Made by a program: the position numbers and the translations under genes. Under the pieces are notes generated by a model. It saw nothing but the letters and a program-made list of their open reading frames with translations, was not told the DNA's origin and did no database searches. 13,544 nt of DNA, taken from assembly GCA_030838305.1 (NCBI GenBank), contig JAUTWY010000606.1, positions 1 to 13,544 of the forward strand, read 5' to 3'. The first letter of the stretch is position 1. Each line of letters starts with the position of its first letter. Shown piece after piece: positions 7,436 to 13,544 of the stretch. The stretch comes from Acidobacteriaceae bacterium (GTDB lineage: Bacteria > Acidobacteriota > Terriglobia > Terriglobales > Acidobacteriaceae).

Positions 7436-9127
7436 CTACTGCACCGGCGCGTTTAAGGCTGCCACCAACTCCAGGAAGTTGTTCGCATGAACGGCTCGTT
7501 CCACCGCCTCTTTGCGGCTGAATAATTCACTGGCATCGCCCAGTAAATCCTGTTGCGACTGATTATCTCCCGTTAGGATAAGCATGATCAGTCGCGCCGG
7601 CTTGCCGTCGCGGGCGTCAAAATCGACTCCGGTTGATTTCGCCACCACCACCAACGGATGGCTTAGTCCATCCACCCTCGCATAGGGCACTGCCAACTCA
7701 TTCTCCCATCCGCTGGCCAGCACACGTTCCCGTTCCGCCACCAGCCGAAACAACCGCTCTGGGGCATTGCTCGCCGCTTCCGCCGCGACTTCGCACATTT
7801 CCTTTAGCGCTCCCAATCTGGTCTTGGCGGCCAAGTCGGGCAGGAATAATTTTGCCGTGACCGTATCCTTCAGCGTGAGTTTGCGTCTGCGCCGCATCAG
7901 AAAATGAATTGCCGGAGCCGATATCAGCGAAGTCAGCAATGCCATCACGACCATCGCTACAAACATGTTTTCCCGGATCAAGCCCGCTTGCAGCGCCAGG
8001 ATCCCGAGAATGATTTCCATGGCCCCGCGTGCATTCATCGCCAGCCCGACTGCCAGGGACGACGTCCGGTCCATTCCACCCAGGCGCGCCCCCCAGCCCG
8101 CTCCCAGCAACTTGCCCACGCAGGCTACGCCAATCACAGTTGCGGTGAGGCCAAGATTAAAGTTGGAAGCAAAGTTCGTGCGCAGTCCGATGCTGGCAAA
8201 GAAAAATGGCGCGAACACGTTGGTCACGATCTGGTGAATATGTTGGGAGGTGCGCTGGCGAAGATGTCCGGACTCTCCCACCGCGATGCCGACGACAAAC
8301 GCTCCAAAGACCGCGTGTATCCCAGCATATTCGGTGAAGGCGGCCCCGGCCATGGTGAGCGTGAAGATGAATCCCAACACGCCACCCGGCCATGTGGTAT
8401 GCGCCTGCAATACCGGCAGAATCTTGTCGATCAGCCAGCGTCCCAGGGTCAGAGTGCCGCCCACAAACAGCACCACCAGAACAATCGTGTGCTTCACTCC
8501 GTCGACGATGCTGCCGCCAGCAGGCGGATGCAGCATCCCGAGAACGAAGGAGAACAAAATCCATCCCACCAGGTCATCAAACATGGCGGACGAAATGATG
8601 ACGGTCCCCATTTCCGTGCGGAGCAGATTCAGGTCCATCAGGATCTTGGCGATTACTGGCAGCGCCGAAATGGACAGCGCCGTACCCACGAACAGCGAGA
8701 AGATCAGAGGGTTCGCGCCCGATTCCGCGCCCATATATTGGGGGAGGATTTGAGCTGCCAGGAAGCCCGCTCCAAAAGGAAAGGCTACTCCGAAGATACT
8801 CACCAGCAGCGCGCTCTTGCCCTGGCGGAACAGGCTGCGCAAGTCAATCTCCATTCCAGCCGTGAGCAGGAAGAAGACCACGCCGAGCGTGGTAACAGTA
8901 TCGAGAACAATCGGCATCGGCCCGGTCGTGGGAAACAACGCCTCATACACATGCGGGCGGTAGTGTCCCAGAACCGTTGGCCCCAAGAAAATTCCGACGG
9001 AGATTTCCCCCAGAATTGGAGGCTGGCCGATCTTCTGCATTAATTCCGCAGCCAGCTTGGCGCAACCCAGCAGGGTGGCGAGCGCCATGAACATCGTCAT
9101 CACGTCATGCGGACTTAAATGCTGCAT
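7436..9127 (-). CDS. CPA2 Na+/H+ (or K+/H+) antiporter with C-terminal EIIA-like domain
   Basis: A 563-residue inner-membrane protein. Residues about 8-410 form a 12- to 13-helix NapA/KefB-like antiporter with the conserved QPPILGEISVGIFLGP start (35-50), a FDDLVGW motif whose adjacent acids Asp184-Asp185 match the ion-binding pair of electrogenic CPA2 exchangers, and LAMNARGAMEIIL (362-374) carrying the usual basic residue, Arg367. After a basic stop-transfer (MRRRRK, 411), residues about 425-560 resemble a PTS EIIA type-2 domain (FLPDLAAKTRLGALKEM, DFDARDGKPARLIMLIL). At the position of the usual phosphorylated His (IPHA) this protein has VPYA, Tyr482, so phosphotransfer is unlikely and the domain is probably a regulatory or dimerisation module. 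Probable role is pH and cation homeostasis. It is divergent from the BON gene and stands alone. Confidence 0.92.
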   Translation of the reverse strand: MQHLSPHDVMTMFMALATLLGCAKLAAELMQKIGQPPILGEISVGIFLGPTVLGHYRPHVYEALFPTTGPMPIVLDTVTTLGVVFFLLTAGMEIDLRSLFRQGKSALLVSIFGVAFPFGAGFLAAQILPQYMGAESGANPLIFSLFVGTALSISALPVIAKILMDLNLLRTEMGTVIISSAMFDDLVGWILFSFVLGMLHPPAGGSIVDGVKHTIVLVVLFVGGTLTLGRWLIDKILPVLQAHTTWPGGVLGFIFTLTMAGAAFTEYAGIHAVFGAFVVGIAVGESGHLRQRTSQHIHQIVTNVFAPFFFASIGLRTNFASNFNLGLTATVIGVACVGKLLGAGWGARLGGMDRTSSLAVGLAMNARGAMEIILGILALQAGLIRENMFVAMVVMALLTSLISAPAIHFLMRRRRKLTLKDTVTAKLFLPDLAAKTRLGALKEMCEVAAEAASNAPERLFRLVAERERVLASGWENELAVPYARVDGLSHPLVVVAKSTGVDFDARDGKPARLIMLILTGDNQSQQDLLGDASELFSRKEAVERAVHANNFLELVAALNAPVQ

Positions 9128-9242
9128 GGCCGAATCTCTTTCCCCGGTTGCATTAGTTGCGAAGTACAGTAAACACAGTAGGCCTTCCTGGGTTCGCCGG
9201 ACGTAAACTTTCCTACGGAAATCTCGAGCAAGGAGAGATTAC

Positions 9243-9788
9243 ATGAAGCGCCCTTTCTGGTTTGTGATAGTTACGATATTGTTGTCGCTGTCTCTGCTGA
9301 GTTTGGCTCAGGATCGTGGACAGCCGTCTGCCAAGTCGCAAGAACGCATCACCCGCGAAGTTCGTCACGAACTTCTCATGCTGCCGTGGTTTGGCGTGTT
9401 CGACAACATCGCATTCAAAGTGGACGGCAGCACGGTGACGCTGCTGGGCCAGGTGGTTCGGCCTTCGCTCAAATCTGACGCCGAGAACGCCCTGAAGCAT
9501 ATCGAAGGCGTCGAGAAGGTGGAGAACCAGATCGAAGTACTTCCGGCGTCGTCCATGGACGATCAGTTGCGTCTGGTCCTGTATCGCGCGATCTATGGTT
9601 ACCCTGCGCTCGAGAAATATGCGTTGGGAGTACAAAAGCCGATTCGCATCATTGTGAAGAATGGTCATGTCGCTTTGGAAGGCGTAGTGGATAGCGAGGC
9701 CGACAAAAACCTGGCCGGAATGCGCGCGAACGGAGTCCCGGGAATTTTTTCCGTGGCCAACAATCTTCGTGTGGAGTCGTCGAAATAG
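9243..9788 (+). CDS. Secreted protein with two BON domains
   Basis: A 181-residue exported protein. Residues 1-22 are a Sec signal peptide (MKRPFW then a Leu-rich core, cleavage probably after LAQ). Two BON (OsmY and nodulation) domains follow. BON1, about 35-102, reads ITREVRHELLMLPWFGVFDN, then a DGSTVTLLGQV strand and VEKVENQIEVL. BON2, about 105-178, shows VKNGHVALEGVVDSEADKN and VANNLRVESS. Such proteins are periplasmic or envelope-associated and tied to osmotic or envelope stress through OsmY-type relatives. A strong AAGGAGA lies seven bases upstream of the ATG. A hairpin follows 16 bp after the stop, so the gene is probably transcribed alone. The ligand is unknown. Confidence 0.92.
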   Translation: MKRPFWFVIVTILLSLSLLSLAQDRGQPSAKSQERITREVRHELLMLPWFGVFDNIAFKVDGSTVTLLGQVVRPSLKSDAENALKHIEGVEKVENQIEVLPASSMDDQLRLVLYRAIYGYPALEKYALGVQKPIRIIVKNGHVALEGVVDSEADKNLAGMRANGVPGIFSVANNLRVESSK

Positions 9789-9804
9789 ATAAGCAATTGG
9801 CTGT

Positions 9805-9833
9805 GGCAGCAGGGTGCGCTGAGCCCAGCTGCC
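9805..9833 (+). terminator. Hairpin after the BON gene
   Basis: GGCAGC (9805-9810) and GCTGCC (9828-9833) pair perfectly. An A/A mismatch follows, then GGG with CCC inside, leaving a short loop. It begins 16 bp past the BON stop codon and upstream of the toxin-antitoxin promoter. No T-run follows, so termination efficiency is uncertain. Confidence 0.5.
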
Positions 9834-9923
9834 GCGCCTGGTAAAGTCCCACTCCAGCAGATGCAACTTCCGCATTCTCGGCAGATTCCGTTTATCTTGC
9901 TGAAAGAGAAGCGGATACCGATC

Positions 9924-9952
9924 TGGACATATGCTACTAAATAGGAGATAAT
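9924..9952 (+). promoter_or_regulatory. Near-consensus sigma-70 promoter of the toxin-antitoxin operon
   Basis: A -35 box TGGACA (9924-9929) and a -10 box GATAAT (9947-9952) are separated by exactly 17 bases, each one mismatch from consensus. The predicted start near 9959 leaves a leader of about 22 bases before the antitoxin ATG at 9981, with a GGAG at 9966-9969. It is the clearest promoter in the window. Confidence 0.7.
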
Positions 9953-9965
9953 TATATACGTAATT
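9950..9965. promoter_or_regulatory. Short inverted repeat, candidate autoregulatory operator
   Basis: AATTA (9950-9954) and TAATT (9961-9965) are reverse complements around a 6-base spacer, in an AT-rich patch unlike the surrounding DNA. The repeat overlaps the -10 box and expected transcription start, where an Xre-type antitoxin could repress its own operon. The arms are only 5 bp, so the assignment is tentative. Confidence 0.35.
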
Positions 9966-9980
9966 GGAGTACCCAAAGGC

Positions 9981-10409
9981 ATGAACGCGTTAGCTGATCT
10001 CGGTTTGGAGTTGAGGAAGTTGCCGGATTTAGGCGATGCCGCCACCCGGACGCGGCTGAGCACGCCCGCCATCGTGGCCTTCTTTGGCTTGGCAGATAAG
10101 TGGGGCCTGCGCAATGAAGATGCGATGGCATTACTGGGCGGCGTTTCCCATGGCCGATATTATGAACTCAAGAAGAATCGCAAAGGCCTGCTGTCGCAGG
10201 ACGAACTGACTCGCGTATCGCTCTTGATCGGAATCTTCAAAGCACTGAACATCCTGTTCAGCCAGAGATTGGCCGATCAGTGGGCCTCCCGGCCTAATAG
10301 CAATGTCATGTTCAACAATGTTCCCCCGCTACAGCTGCTGGTTCGTGGAGGAGTGCCCGCGATGATCGGCGTTCGTCGCCTATTGGATAGTCGTCGTGGC
10401 GGAAGGTAG
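9981..10409 (+). CDS. Xre/MbcA/ParS-type antitoxin (DUF2384)
   Basis: A 142-residue cytoplasmic antitoxin of the type II RES-Xre class. An N-terminal helix-turn-helix region (about 35-80) reads LADKWGLRNEDAMALLGGVS, then RYYELKKNRKG and SQDELTRVSLLIGIFKAL. The C-terminal toxin-binding domain (about 95-142) has the signature of this family: W at 101, PNSNVMFNNVPPLQLLVRGG, and the ending VRRLLDSRRGG. The last residues of such antitoxins are expected to plug the toxin's active site. The gene overlaps the toxin gene by 14 bp, the standard arrangement. It is probably autoregulated through the inverted repeat at its promoter. The start is supported by GGAG 11 bases upstream, with AAAGG closer in. 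Confidence 0.92.
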   Translation: MNALADLGLELRKLPDLGDAATRTRLSTPAIVAFFGLADKWGLRNEDAMALLGGVSHGRYYELKKNRKGLLSQDELTRVSLLIGIFKALNILFSQRLADQWASRPNSNVMFNNVPPLQLLVRGGVPAMIGVRRLLDSRRGGR

Positions 10410-11124
10410 AAGTGGGCCCGCCGTCAGTGCAATCGATCAGCGGGATACGCATCGGCTGATCCCTGCGCAGTTTGCGGATGGCGGTGTGTCGGTGCTGGCT
10501 CGCCTCGCCGACGATCCGACAACGCTCAACGGACTGTTTGAACTCGACAATGCCACCAATGACCGGCTGTTGGCGGAGTCGCAGCTTTCCCCAGGCATCG
10601 ACGCTCGCGAACTGGTCTTCGGCATCCCTTCCTATCGCATCATTAATGCAACGTTCTGCCATCCCGCTCCGACAGGGTCTCGTTTCAATTCCCCGGATCG
10701 CGGCGCATGGTATGCCGGCTTTGAGTTGGAGACTTCACAAGTGGAGGTAGCGTTCCACAAGCAACTCTGGCTAAAAGAAACCGCTTGGGACGAGGAGGAA
10801 ACCACTGACTATCTCGACTATCTGGCGGATTTTCGCGCCGACTTCCACGATCTTCGCTTGCGTTCTCGGAGCCAGCGTGCGCGCCCCTTACACGACTACA
10901 AAGAAGTTCTCTCGCCAATTAGCTACTCGGCGTCACAAGCACTAGCAGCGCAACTACTGCAAGTGGGCTCTTCAGGAGTTGTGTATCCCAGCGTCCGGCG
11001 GTCCGGTGGAACCTGCATCGCGTGCTTTCGTCCCGTGCTGGTCACTAACGTACGCAAGGGGGATACCTTCACCTTCGTATTTGCGGATGCGCACACGCCT
11101 CCAACGATTCGCCCGCTTAGATAA
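10396..11124 (+). CDS. RES-domain toxin, probable NAD+-degrading enzyme
   Basis: A 242-residue toxin with GTG start, overlapping the antitoxin by 14 bp. Characterised RES toxins (MbcT, P. putida RES) deplete NAD+ by phosphorolysis or hydrolysis, with an ADP-ribosyltransferase-like fold. The RES residues are visible: Arg96 in GSRFNSPDRG, Tyr106 in WYAGFE, Glu117 in VEVAFH, and probably Ser199 in YPSVRRSGG (exact alignment by eye). SYSASQALAAQLLQVGSSG (from 176) is also family-typical. About 75 residues precede the core (RLIPAQFADG, FELDNATNDRL), a feature of the longer RES subgroup rather than the minimal ~180-residue form. All expected catalytic residues are present, so it is probably active. 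Its stop lies 9 bp from the end of the convergent M24 peptidase gene. Confidence 0.92.
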   Translation: MAEGRSGPAVSAIDQRDTHRLIPAQFADGGVSVLARLADDPTTLNGLFELDNATNDRLLAESQLSPGIDARELVFGIPSYRIINATFCHPAPTGSRFNSPDRGAWYAGFELETSQVEVAFHKQLWLKETAWDEEETTDYLDYLADFRADFHDLRLRSRSQRARPLHDYKEVLSPISYSASQALAAQLLQVGSSGVVYPSVRRSGGTCIACFRPVLVTNVRKGDTFTFVFADAHTPPTIRPLR

Positions 11125-11133
11125 AACGATCAC

Positions 11134-12429
11134 TCACGCCTTGCCAAATGGATCTTCCAGCGATGGGCTTTGCGGCGTGAACAGTTCCGCACCGTTTTCC
11201 GTGATGTGCATGTCATCTTCCAGGCGAATGCCGAATTCACCGCGAAGGTAGATGCCGGGCTCGTCGCTGAAAGTCATATACGGTTGCAATTTCGTCGTGT
11301 TGCCGCGGACGAGGTAGGGCCACTCATGACCATCCATGCCCATGCCGTGCCCGACGCGATGGCTGAAGTATTTGTAGTCAGGCCCGTAGCCCGCGTCGGT
11401 GATTACCTTTCGCGCCGCCGCATCGACTGCACCGCATTCGACTCCGGGCCGGGCTGCCGCCAACGCCGCTGTTTGCGCGCGGTGAACGATGCCAAACACC
11501 TGCTTCATTTTGTCGGAAGCCTTGCCCAACACGAAGGTGCGCGTTATGTCTGATTGATATCCTTCCACAGTGCAACCGTCGTCGATAATCATGATCGAAC
11601 CTTCATGAATAACTTGTGGCCTGGTCGAGCCGTGCGGGAGCGCGGAATATTCGTCCACTTGTACGCTGGCCTCTCCCGGGAATCCTAGTTGTTTGTACGC
11701 CGCCGCAATTAGATCCTCCACCTGTTCTTGCGTGATGCCCTCACGCAGCGCGTGATAGACCGCGTCATACGCCGCCAACGTTACTTGTGAAGCCAGGCGC
11801 ATCAGAGCCAGCTCATGCGTGCTTTTGATCATGCGGCAACCTGCGGTCACCGGCGTTGCTGTCGTCAGCACGGCATGCGGCGAAGCATGGGAGATTCCAT
11901 CGGTGAAGACAAAGCTCACCGTTTCTTCCATGCCCAGCTTGCCGCTGCTGATGCCACGTTCTTTCAATCCTTGCGCTACGCGTTGGTAGGGACTTTCGTC
12001 CTCCCGCCAGATGCGGACGTCAGGTTGTTCACCGTTGGGCGCGTTGGCAATTTGTTCGCGGGCACGGCCTTCTTCAAATGCTGGACACACATAGAACGCC
12101 GCGCCCTTCGCCGGCAGCACCAGGGCAAACAGGCGCTCACCGCCCCACCAGCGAATGCCAGTGAAATATTTCAGCGACGTGCCTTCCATCAGCACGATGG
12201 CATCGAGCGCATTCTCCCTCATCAATTTGCGCGCGCGTTCCTGGCGTTCGTTCCGCTCCTCGCGGGTAATGGGAGTGGCATCGTTCTTTCGCGACTTCAA
12301 AGCGGCAAGAGATGGCGGCGAGGACGAGTCCTCGGACTTCCCCAGAGCGCTGGCCGTGACGATCCCCCCAGCCGCGGTCGCAATACCGGCGACGCCACTC
12401 ACTTCCAGAAACCGCCGCCGCGAGATCAT
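11134..12429 (-). CDS. Tat-exported M24-family metallopeptidase (Xaa-Pro aminopeptidase-like)
   Basis: A 431-residue peptidase. The N-terminus MISRRRFLEVSG plus an Ala/Gly-rich core is a twin-arginine signal, so the folded, metal-loaded enzyme is probably exported. A creatinase-type N-terminal domain (about 60-200) precedes the pita-bread domain. All five M24 metal ligands are visible: Asp283 (IIDDG), Asp294 (SDITRTF), His361 (VGHGMG), Glu390 (DEPGIY) and Glu404 (RLEDD). The likely substrate is peptides with proline at position two, as in prolidase and aminopeptidase P, but relatives also split C-N bonds in small molecules. The start at 12429 is preferred over the in-frame ATG at 12444 because a GGAGGG (12434-12439) lies four bases before it and the twin-arginine motif then sits correctly near the start. 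A -10 box lies upstream at 12463-12468. Confidence 0.92.
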   Translation of the reverse strand: MISRRRFLEVSGVAGIATAAGGIVTASALGKSEDSSSPPSLAALKSRKNDATPITREERNERQERARKLMRENALDAIVLMEGTSLKYFTGIRWWGGERLFALVLPAKGAAFYVCPAFEEGRAREQIANAPNGEQPDVRIWREDESPYQRVAQGLKERGISSGKLGMEETVSFVFTDGISHASPHAVLTTATPVTAGCRMIKSTHELALMRLASQVTLAAYDAVYHALREGITQEQVEDLIAAAYKQLGFPGEASVQVDEYSALPHGSTRPQVIHEGSIMIIDDGCTVEGYQSDITRTFVLGKASDKMKQVFGIVHRAQTAALAAARPGVECGAVDAAARKVITDAGYGPDYKYFSHRVGHGMGMDGHEWPYLVRGNTTKLQPYMTFSDEPGIYLRGEFGIRLEDDMHITENGAELFTPQSPSLEDPFGKA

Positions 12430-12462
12430 GAAGCCCTCCAACATTGGGATATGAGATTCGTC

Positions 12463-12468
12463 ATTATA
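12463..12468 (-). promoter_or_regulatory. Consensus -10 box for the M24 peptidase gene
   Basis: Read on the minus strand, 12468-12463 is a perfect TATAAT. It lies 34 bp ahead of the ATG at 12429 and puts the transcript start near 12456. No recognisable -35 box is found at 16-18 bp; that stretch is instead filled by two 12-bp direct repeats, which suggests activator dependence or repression. Confidence 0.55.
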
Positions 12469-12489
12469 GGTCTCTCGATAGGTCTCTCG
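12466..12489. repeat. Perfect 12-bp tandem direct repeat in divergent promoter region
   Basis: ATAGGTCTCTCG occurs twice back to back (12466-12477 and 12478-12489). It lies in the 85-bp gap between the divergent M24 peptidase and CPXCG genes and overlaps the peptidase's -10/spacer region. It could be a regulator's tandem binding site or simply a local slippage duplication. Confidence 0.85.
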
Positions 12490-12514
12490 GCGAACCTGAG
12501 GGATAATTGTCTAC

Positions 12515-12694
12515 ATGGAAGCTGGCTTTCAATGCGCTGGCTGCGGCGAGTGGAACTCCACTACAGTGGACGAATCCGGGGGACGCCGGCAGAGTTATGT
12601 CGAAGACTGCCAGACCTGCTGCAAGCCGAACTTATTGCAAGTTGAGTACGACACGGAGTCGGAGGAATTCGTTATAGCGGCTGCGCTGGAATGA
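12515..12694 (+). CDS. CPXCG-motif cysteine-rich small protein (zinc-ribbon-like)
   Basis: A 59-residue cytoplasmic protein, easily missed for its length. It opens with FQCAGCGEWNSTTVDESGG and continues with YVEDCQTCCKPNLLQVEYD, then an acidic tail. Cys7/Cys10 and Cys32/Cys35 (plus Cys36) make two CxxC knuckles spaced as in the CPXCG family of small Cys-rich proteins, which presumably bind one zinc. In this copy the usual CPxCG is CAGCG, with Ala for Pro. The SxGxxQ-YVEDC-x-x-CC block is a close match to family members. A GAGGG lies 12 bases upstream of the ATG, a rather long spacing. The gene is divergent from the M24 peptidase and is followed by a small hairpin. Function is unknown. Confidence 0.88.
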   Translation: MEAGFQCAGCGEWNSTTVDESGGRRQSYVEDCQTCCKPNLLQVEYDTESEEFVIAAALE

Positions 12695-12718
12695 ATGTGG
12701 AGCCGGCTCCGTGGTCCC

Positions 12719-12742
12719 AGAGACGTAGCAAGCCACGTCTTT
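12719..12742 (+). terminator. Hairpin after the CPXCG gene
   Basis: AGACGT (12721-12726) pairs perfectly with ACGTCT (12735-12740) around an 8-base loop, extendable by a G-T and an A-T pair. It starts 25 bp after the CPXCG stop codon. A broken T-rich stretch follows (TTACGAATTTTT), so it is a moderate terminator candidate. Confidence 0.45.
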
Positions 12743-12756
12743 ACGAATTTTTGGCG

Positions 12757-12768
12757 ATATCGCGATAT
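12757..12768. promoter_or_regulatory. Perfect 12-bp palindrome upstream of the YbjQ gene
   Basis: ATATCGCGATAT is its own reverse complement. It sits 54 bp before the YbjQ start codon, downstream of a possible -35 box (TTTACG, 12740-12745) and overlapping the position of a weak -10 box (CGATAT, 12763-12768). Its position suits an operator for a dimeric regulator, but no regulator gene is adjacent. Confidence 0.4.
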
Positions 12769-12821
12769 AGTTAGCTGCTCGGCAAACGGGACAATCACGA
12801 ATTCGGAAAGGAATAACGGCG

Positions 12822-13184
12822 ATGGCAACCAGCTACACAGGTGGACGGATGGTGGCGCACAATATGGTCACGACACAGTTTGAGCTGGATGGATTTCGCG
12901 TGACGCGCACGTTGGGCGTCGTGCGCGGCATCGTGGTGCGCTCGCGCTCGATCTTCGGCACGATCGGCGCCGGACTGCAGACGCTGGTGGGAGGGAATAT
13001 TACTCTGCTCACGAACTTGTGCGAGAAGACGCGCGCCGAAGCCTTTGATCTCATGCTGACCCACGCCGCCGAACTGGGCGGGAACGCTGTGGTCGGCGCG
13101 CGTTACGACGCGACCGAGGTGATGCAGGGTGTGACGGAAGTGCTGGCTTACGGTACAGCCGTAGTCGTCGAGCCAACAAAGTAG
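12822..13184 (+). CDS. YbjQ/UPF0145 family protein
   Basis: A 120-residue cytoplasmic protein of the UPF0145 (DUF74, YbjQ) family, sometimes annotated as heavy-metal-binding although no activity has been settled. Signatures are the TRTLGVVRGIVVRSRSIFGT segment (about 28-47), a Gly-rich LQTLVGGNI stretch, the helix EKTRAEAFDLMLTHAAELGG (68-87) and the end NAVVGARYDATEV followed by EVLAYGTAVVVEP. Family members form ring-shaped homo-oligomers (family knowledge). It is slightly longer than the usual ~105 residues, with about ten extra N-terminal residues. An AAGGA lies ten bases upstream of the ATG. It stands alone, after a palindrome that may regulate it, and is convergent with the membrane gene to the right. 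Confidence 0.92.
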   Translation: MATSYTGGRMVAHNMVTTQFELDGFRVTRTLGVVRGIVVRSRSIFGTIGAGLQTLVGGNITLLTNLCEKTRAEAFDLMLTHAAELGGNAVVGARYDATEVMQGVTEVLAYGTAVVVEPTK

Positions 13185-13260
13185 AAAAGAAGAACGCCTG
13201 TGCCATATCTGTCGGTAGCTAGACGATTTAGATTCGCGGCCGATTTCGATTTCTCCGTTC

Positions 13261-13544
13261 TCAGTCTTTGTACAGCCAGCCCGCGACCAGCGCAGCCAGG
13301 ATAGCGCCCAGCCACATGTCGATCATCCACCCAAATGGAAGTCCGACGTCGCCTGCAAACCAGGCGGCCTGTCCGAAGTTATCGGGGAAGCCGGCGAAGA
13401 AACCCGCCAGAAATCCAATTTTCAGCGCGGTGCCAGGTCCGGACCCAAGGGTTTGACGTGTCCAGGCGTAGAGATGCGCGATCGCGAGCGCCAGAATAAA
13501 TACGATCACCGTCCACTGGACCACAAAGAAGGGGTAGCGTGGCG
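13261..13544 (-). CDS. Small membrane protein, N-terminus outside window
   Basis: The minus-strand frame is open from the right edge to a TGA at 13261, giving 93 residues of C-terminal sequence. A GTG at 13524 could be a start, but the frame continues upstream with PRYPFF and no ribosome binding site, so I treat the gene as cut by the window end. Three hydrophobic segments are visible: around VQWTVIVFILALAIAHLYAW, ALKIGFLAGFFAGF and MWLGAILAALVAGWLY, with a positively charged end (KD). The arrangement recalls short acidobacterial membrane proteins with a helix, a loop bearing a Tyr-Ala-Trp, an FxAGFFAGxP helix and a C-terminal helix, but I cannot name the family. It converges with the YbjQ gene, leaving 76 bp between the two stops. 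Confidence 0.65.
   Translation of the reverse strand, partial: PRYPFFVVQWTVIVFILALAIAHLYAWTRQTLGSGPGTALKIGFLAGFFAGFPDNFGQAAWFAGDVGLPFGWMIDMWLGAILAALVAGWLYKD

Noticed and set aside
7904..9043. Long 379-residue open frame on the plus strand
   Set aside because: It lies entirely antisense to the well-supported antiporter and its product is rich in His, Gln and Arg with no domain; it is a by-product of high-GC codon use.
12430..12444. ATG at 12444 as start of the M24 peptidase
   Set aside because: It would place the strong GGAGGG inside the coding region and move the twin-arginine motif five residues further in; the ATG at 12429 fits both.
11815..12645. 276-residue plus-strand open frame
   Set aside because: Mostly antisense to the M24 peptidase and overlapping the CPXCG gene in another frame; low-complexity His/Arg/Cys composition.

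Overview
The window is a 13.5 kb stretch of a bacterial chromosome, moderately GC-rich by eye. The gene complement points to an acidobacterium, most likely of the Terriglobia. It includes a glgX-treZ trehalose operon, a BON-domain secreted protein, paired DUF3147 membrane proteins, a DUF6496 protein, a CPXCG protein and a small protein with an EWKDLY start of a kind I associate with acidobacteria. That assignment is inference from gene content; there is no rRNA or other marker gene here. I see no insertion sequence, prophage, CRISPR array, rRNA or tRNA.

Layout from left to right. (1) 1-3386, minus strand: a treZ gene running off the left edge and an upstream glgX overlapping it by 17 bp. Together they turn glycogen or maltodextrin into trehalose. 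(2) 3387-4853: a small secreted protein (minus, GTG start), a strong hairpin, a 92-residue soluble protein (minus) and loosely coding DNA. (3) 4854-6923, plus strand: two tandem DUF3147-type membrane proteins, a small lysine-rich DUF6496 protein and a CDF-type cation efflux transporter split by a one-base frameshift. (4) 6924-7435: 512 bp with no convincing gene. (5) 7436-9127, minus: a CPA2 sodium/proton antiporter fused to an EIIA-like domain that lacks the usual phosphorylated histidine. (6) 9243-9788, plus: a secreted double-BON protein. (7) 9924-11124, plus: a RES-Xre (MbcTA/ParST class) toxin-antitoxin pair with a near-consensus promoter overlapped by a short inverted repeat. (8) 11134-12429, minus: a Tat-exported M24 metallopeptidase, divergent from a 59-residue CPXCG zinc-ribbon protein (12515-12694, plus). 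The gap between them carries a perfect 12-bp tandem repeat abutting a consensus -10 box. (9) 12822-13184, plus: a YbjQ/UPF0145 protein preceded by a perfect 12-bp palindrome. (10) 13261 to the right edge, minus: the C-terminal part of a small membrane protein.

Functionally this is a housekeeping and stress-physiology neighbourhood: osmoprotectant synthesis, cation/proton transport, envelope proteins and one toxin-antitoxin pair. I do not see a large multi-gene system that is clearly undescribed. The most unusual items are the antiporter with a His-to-Tyr EIIA-like domain, the paired DUF3147 proteins, the frameshifted transporter and the repeat-bearing divergent promoter.
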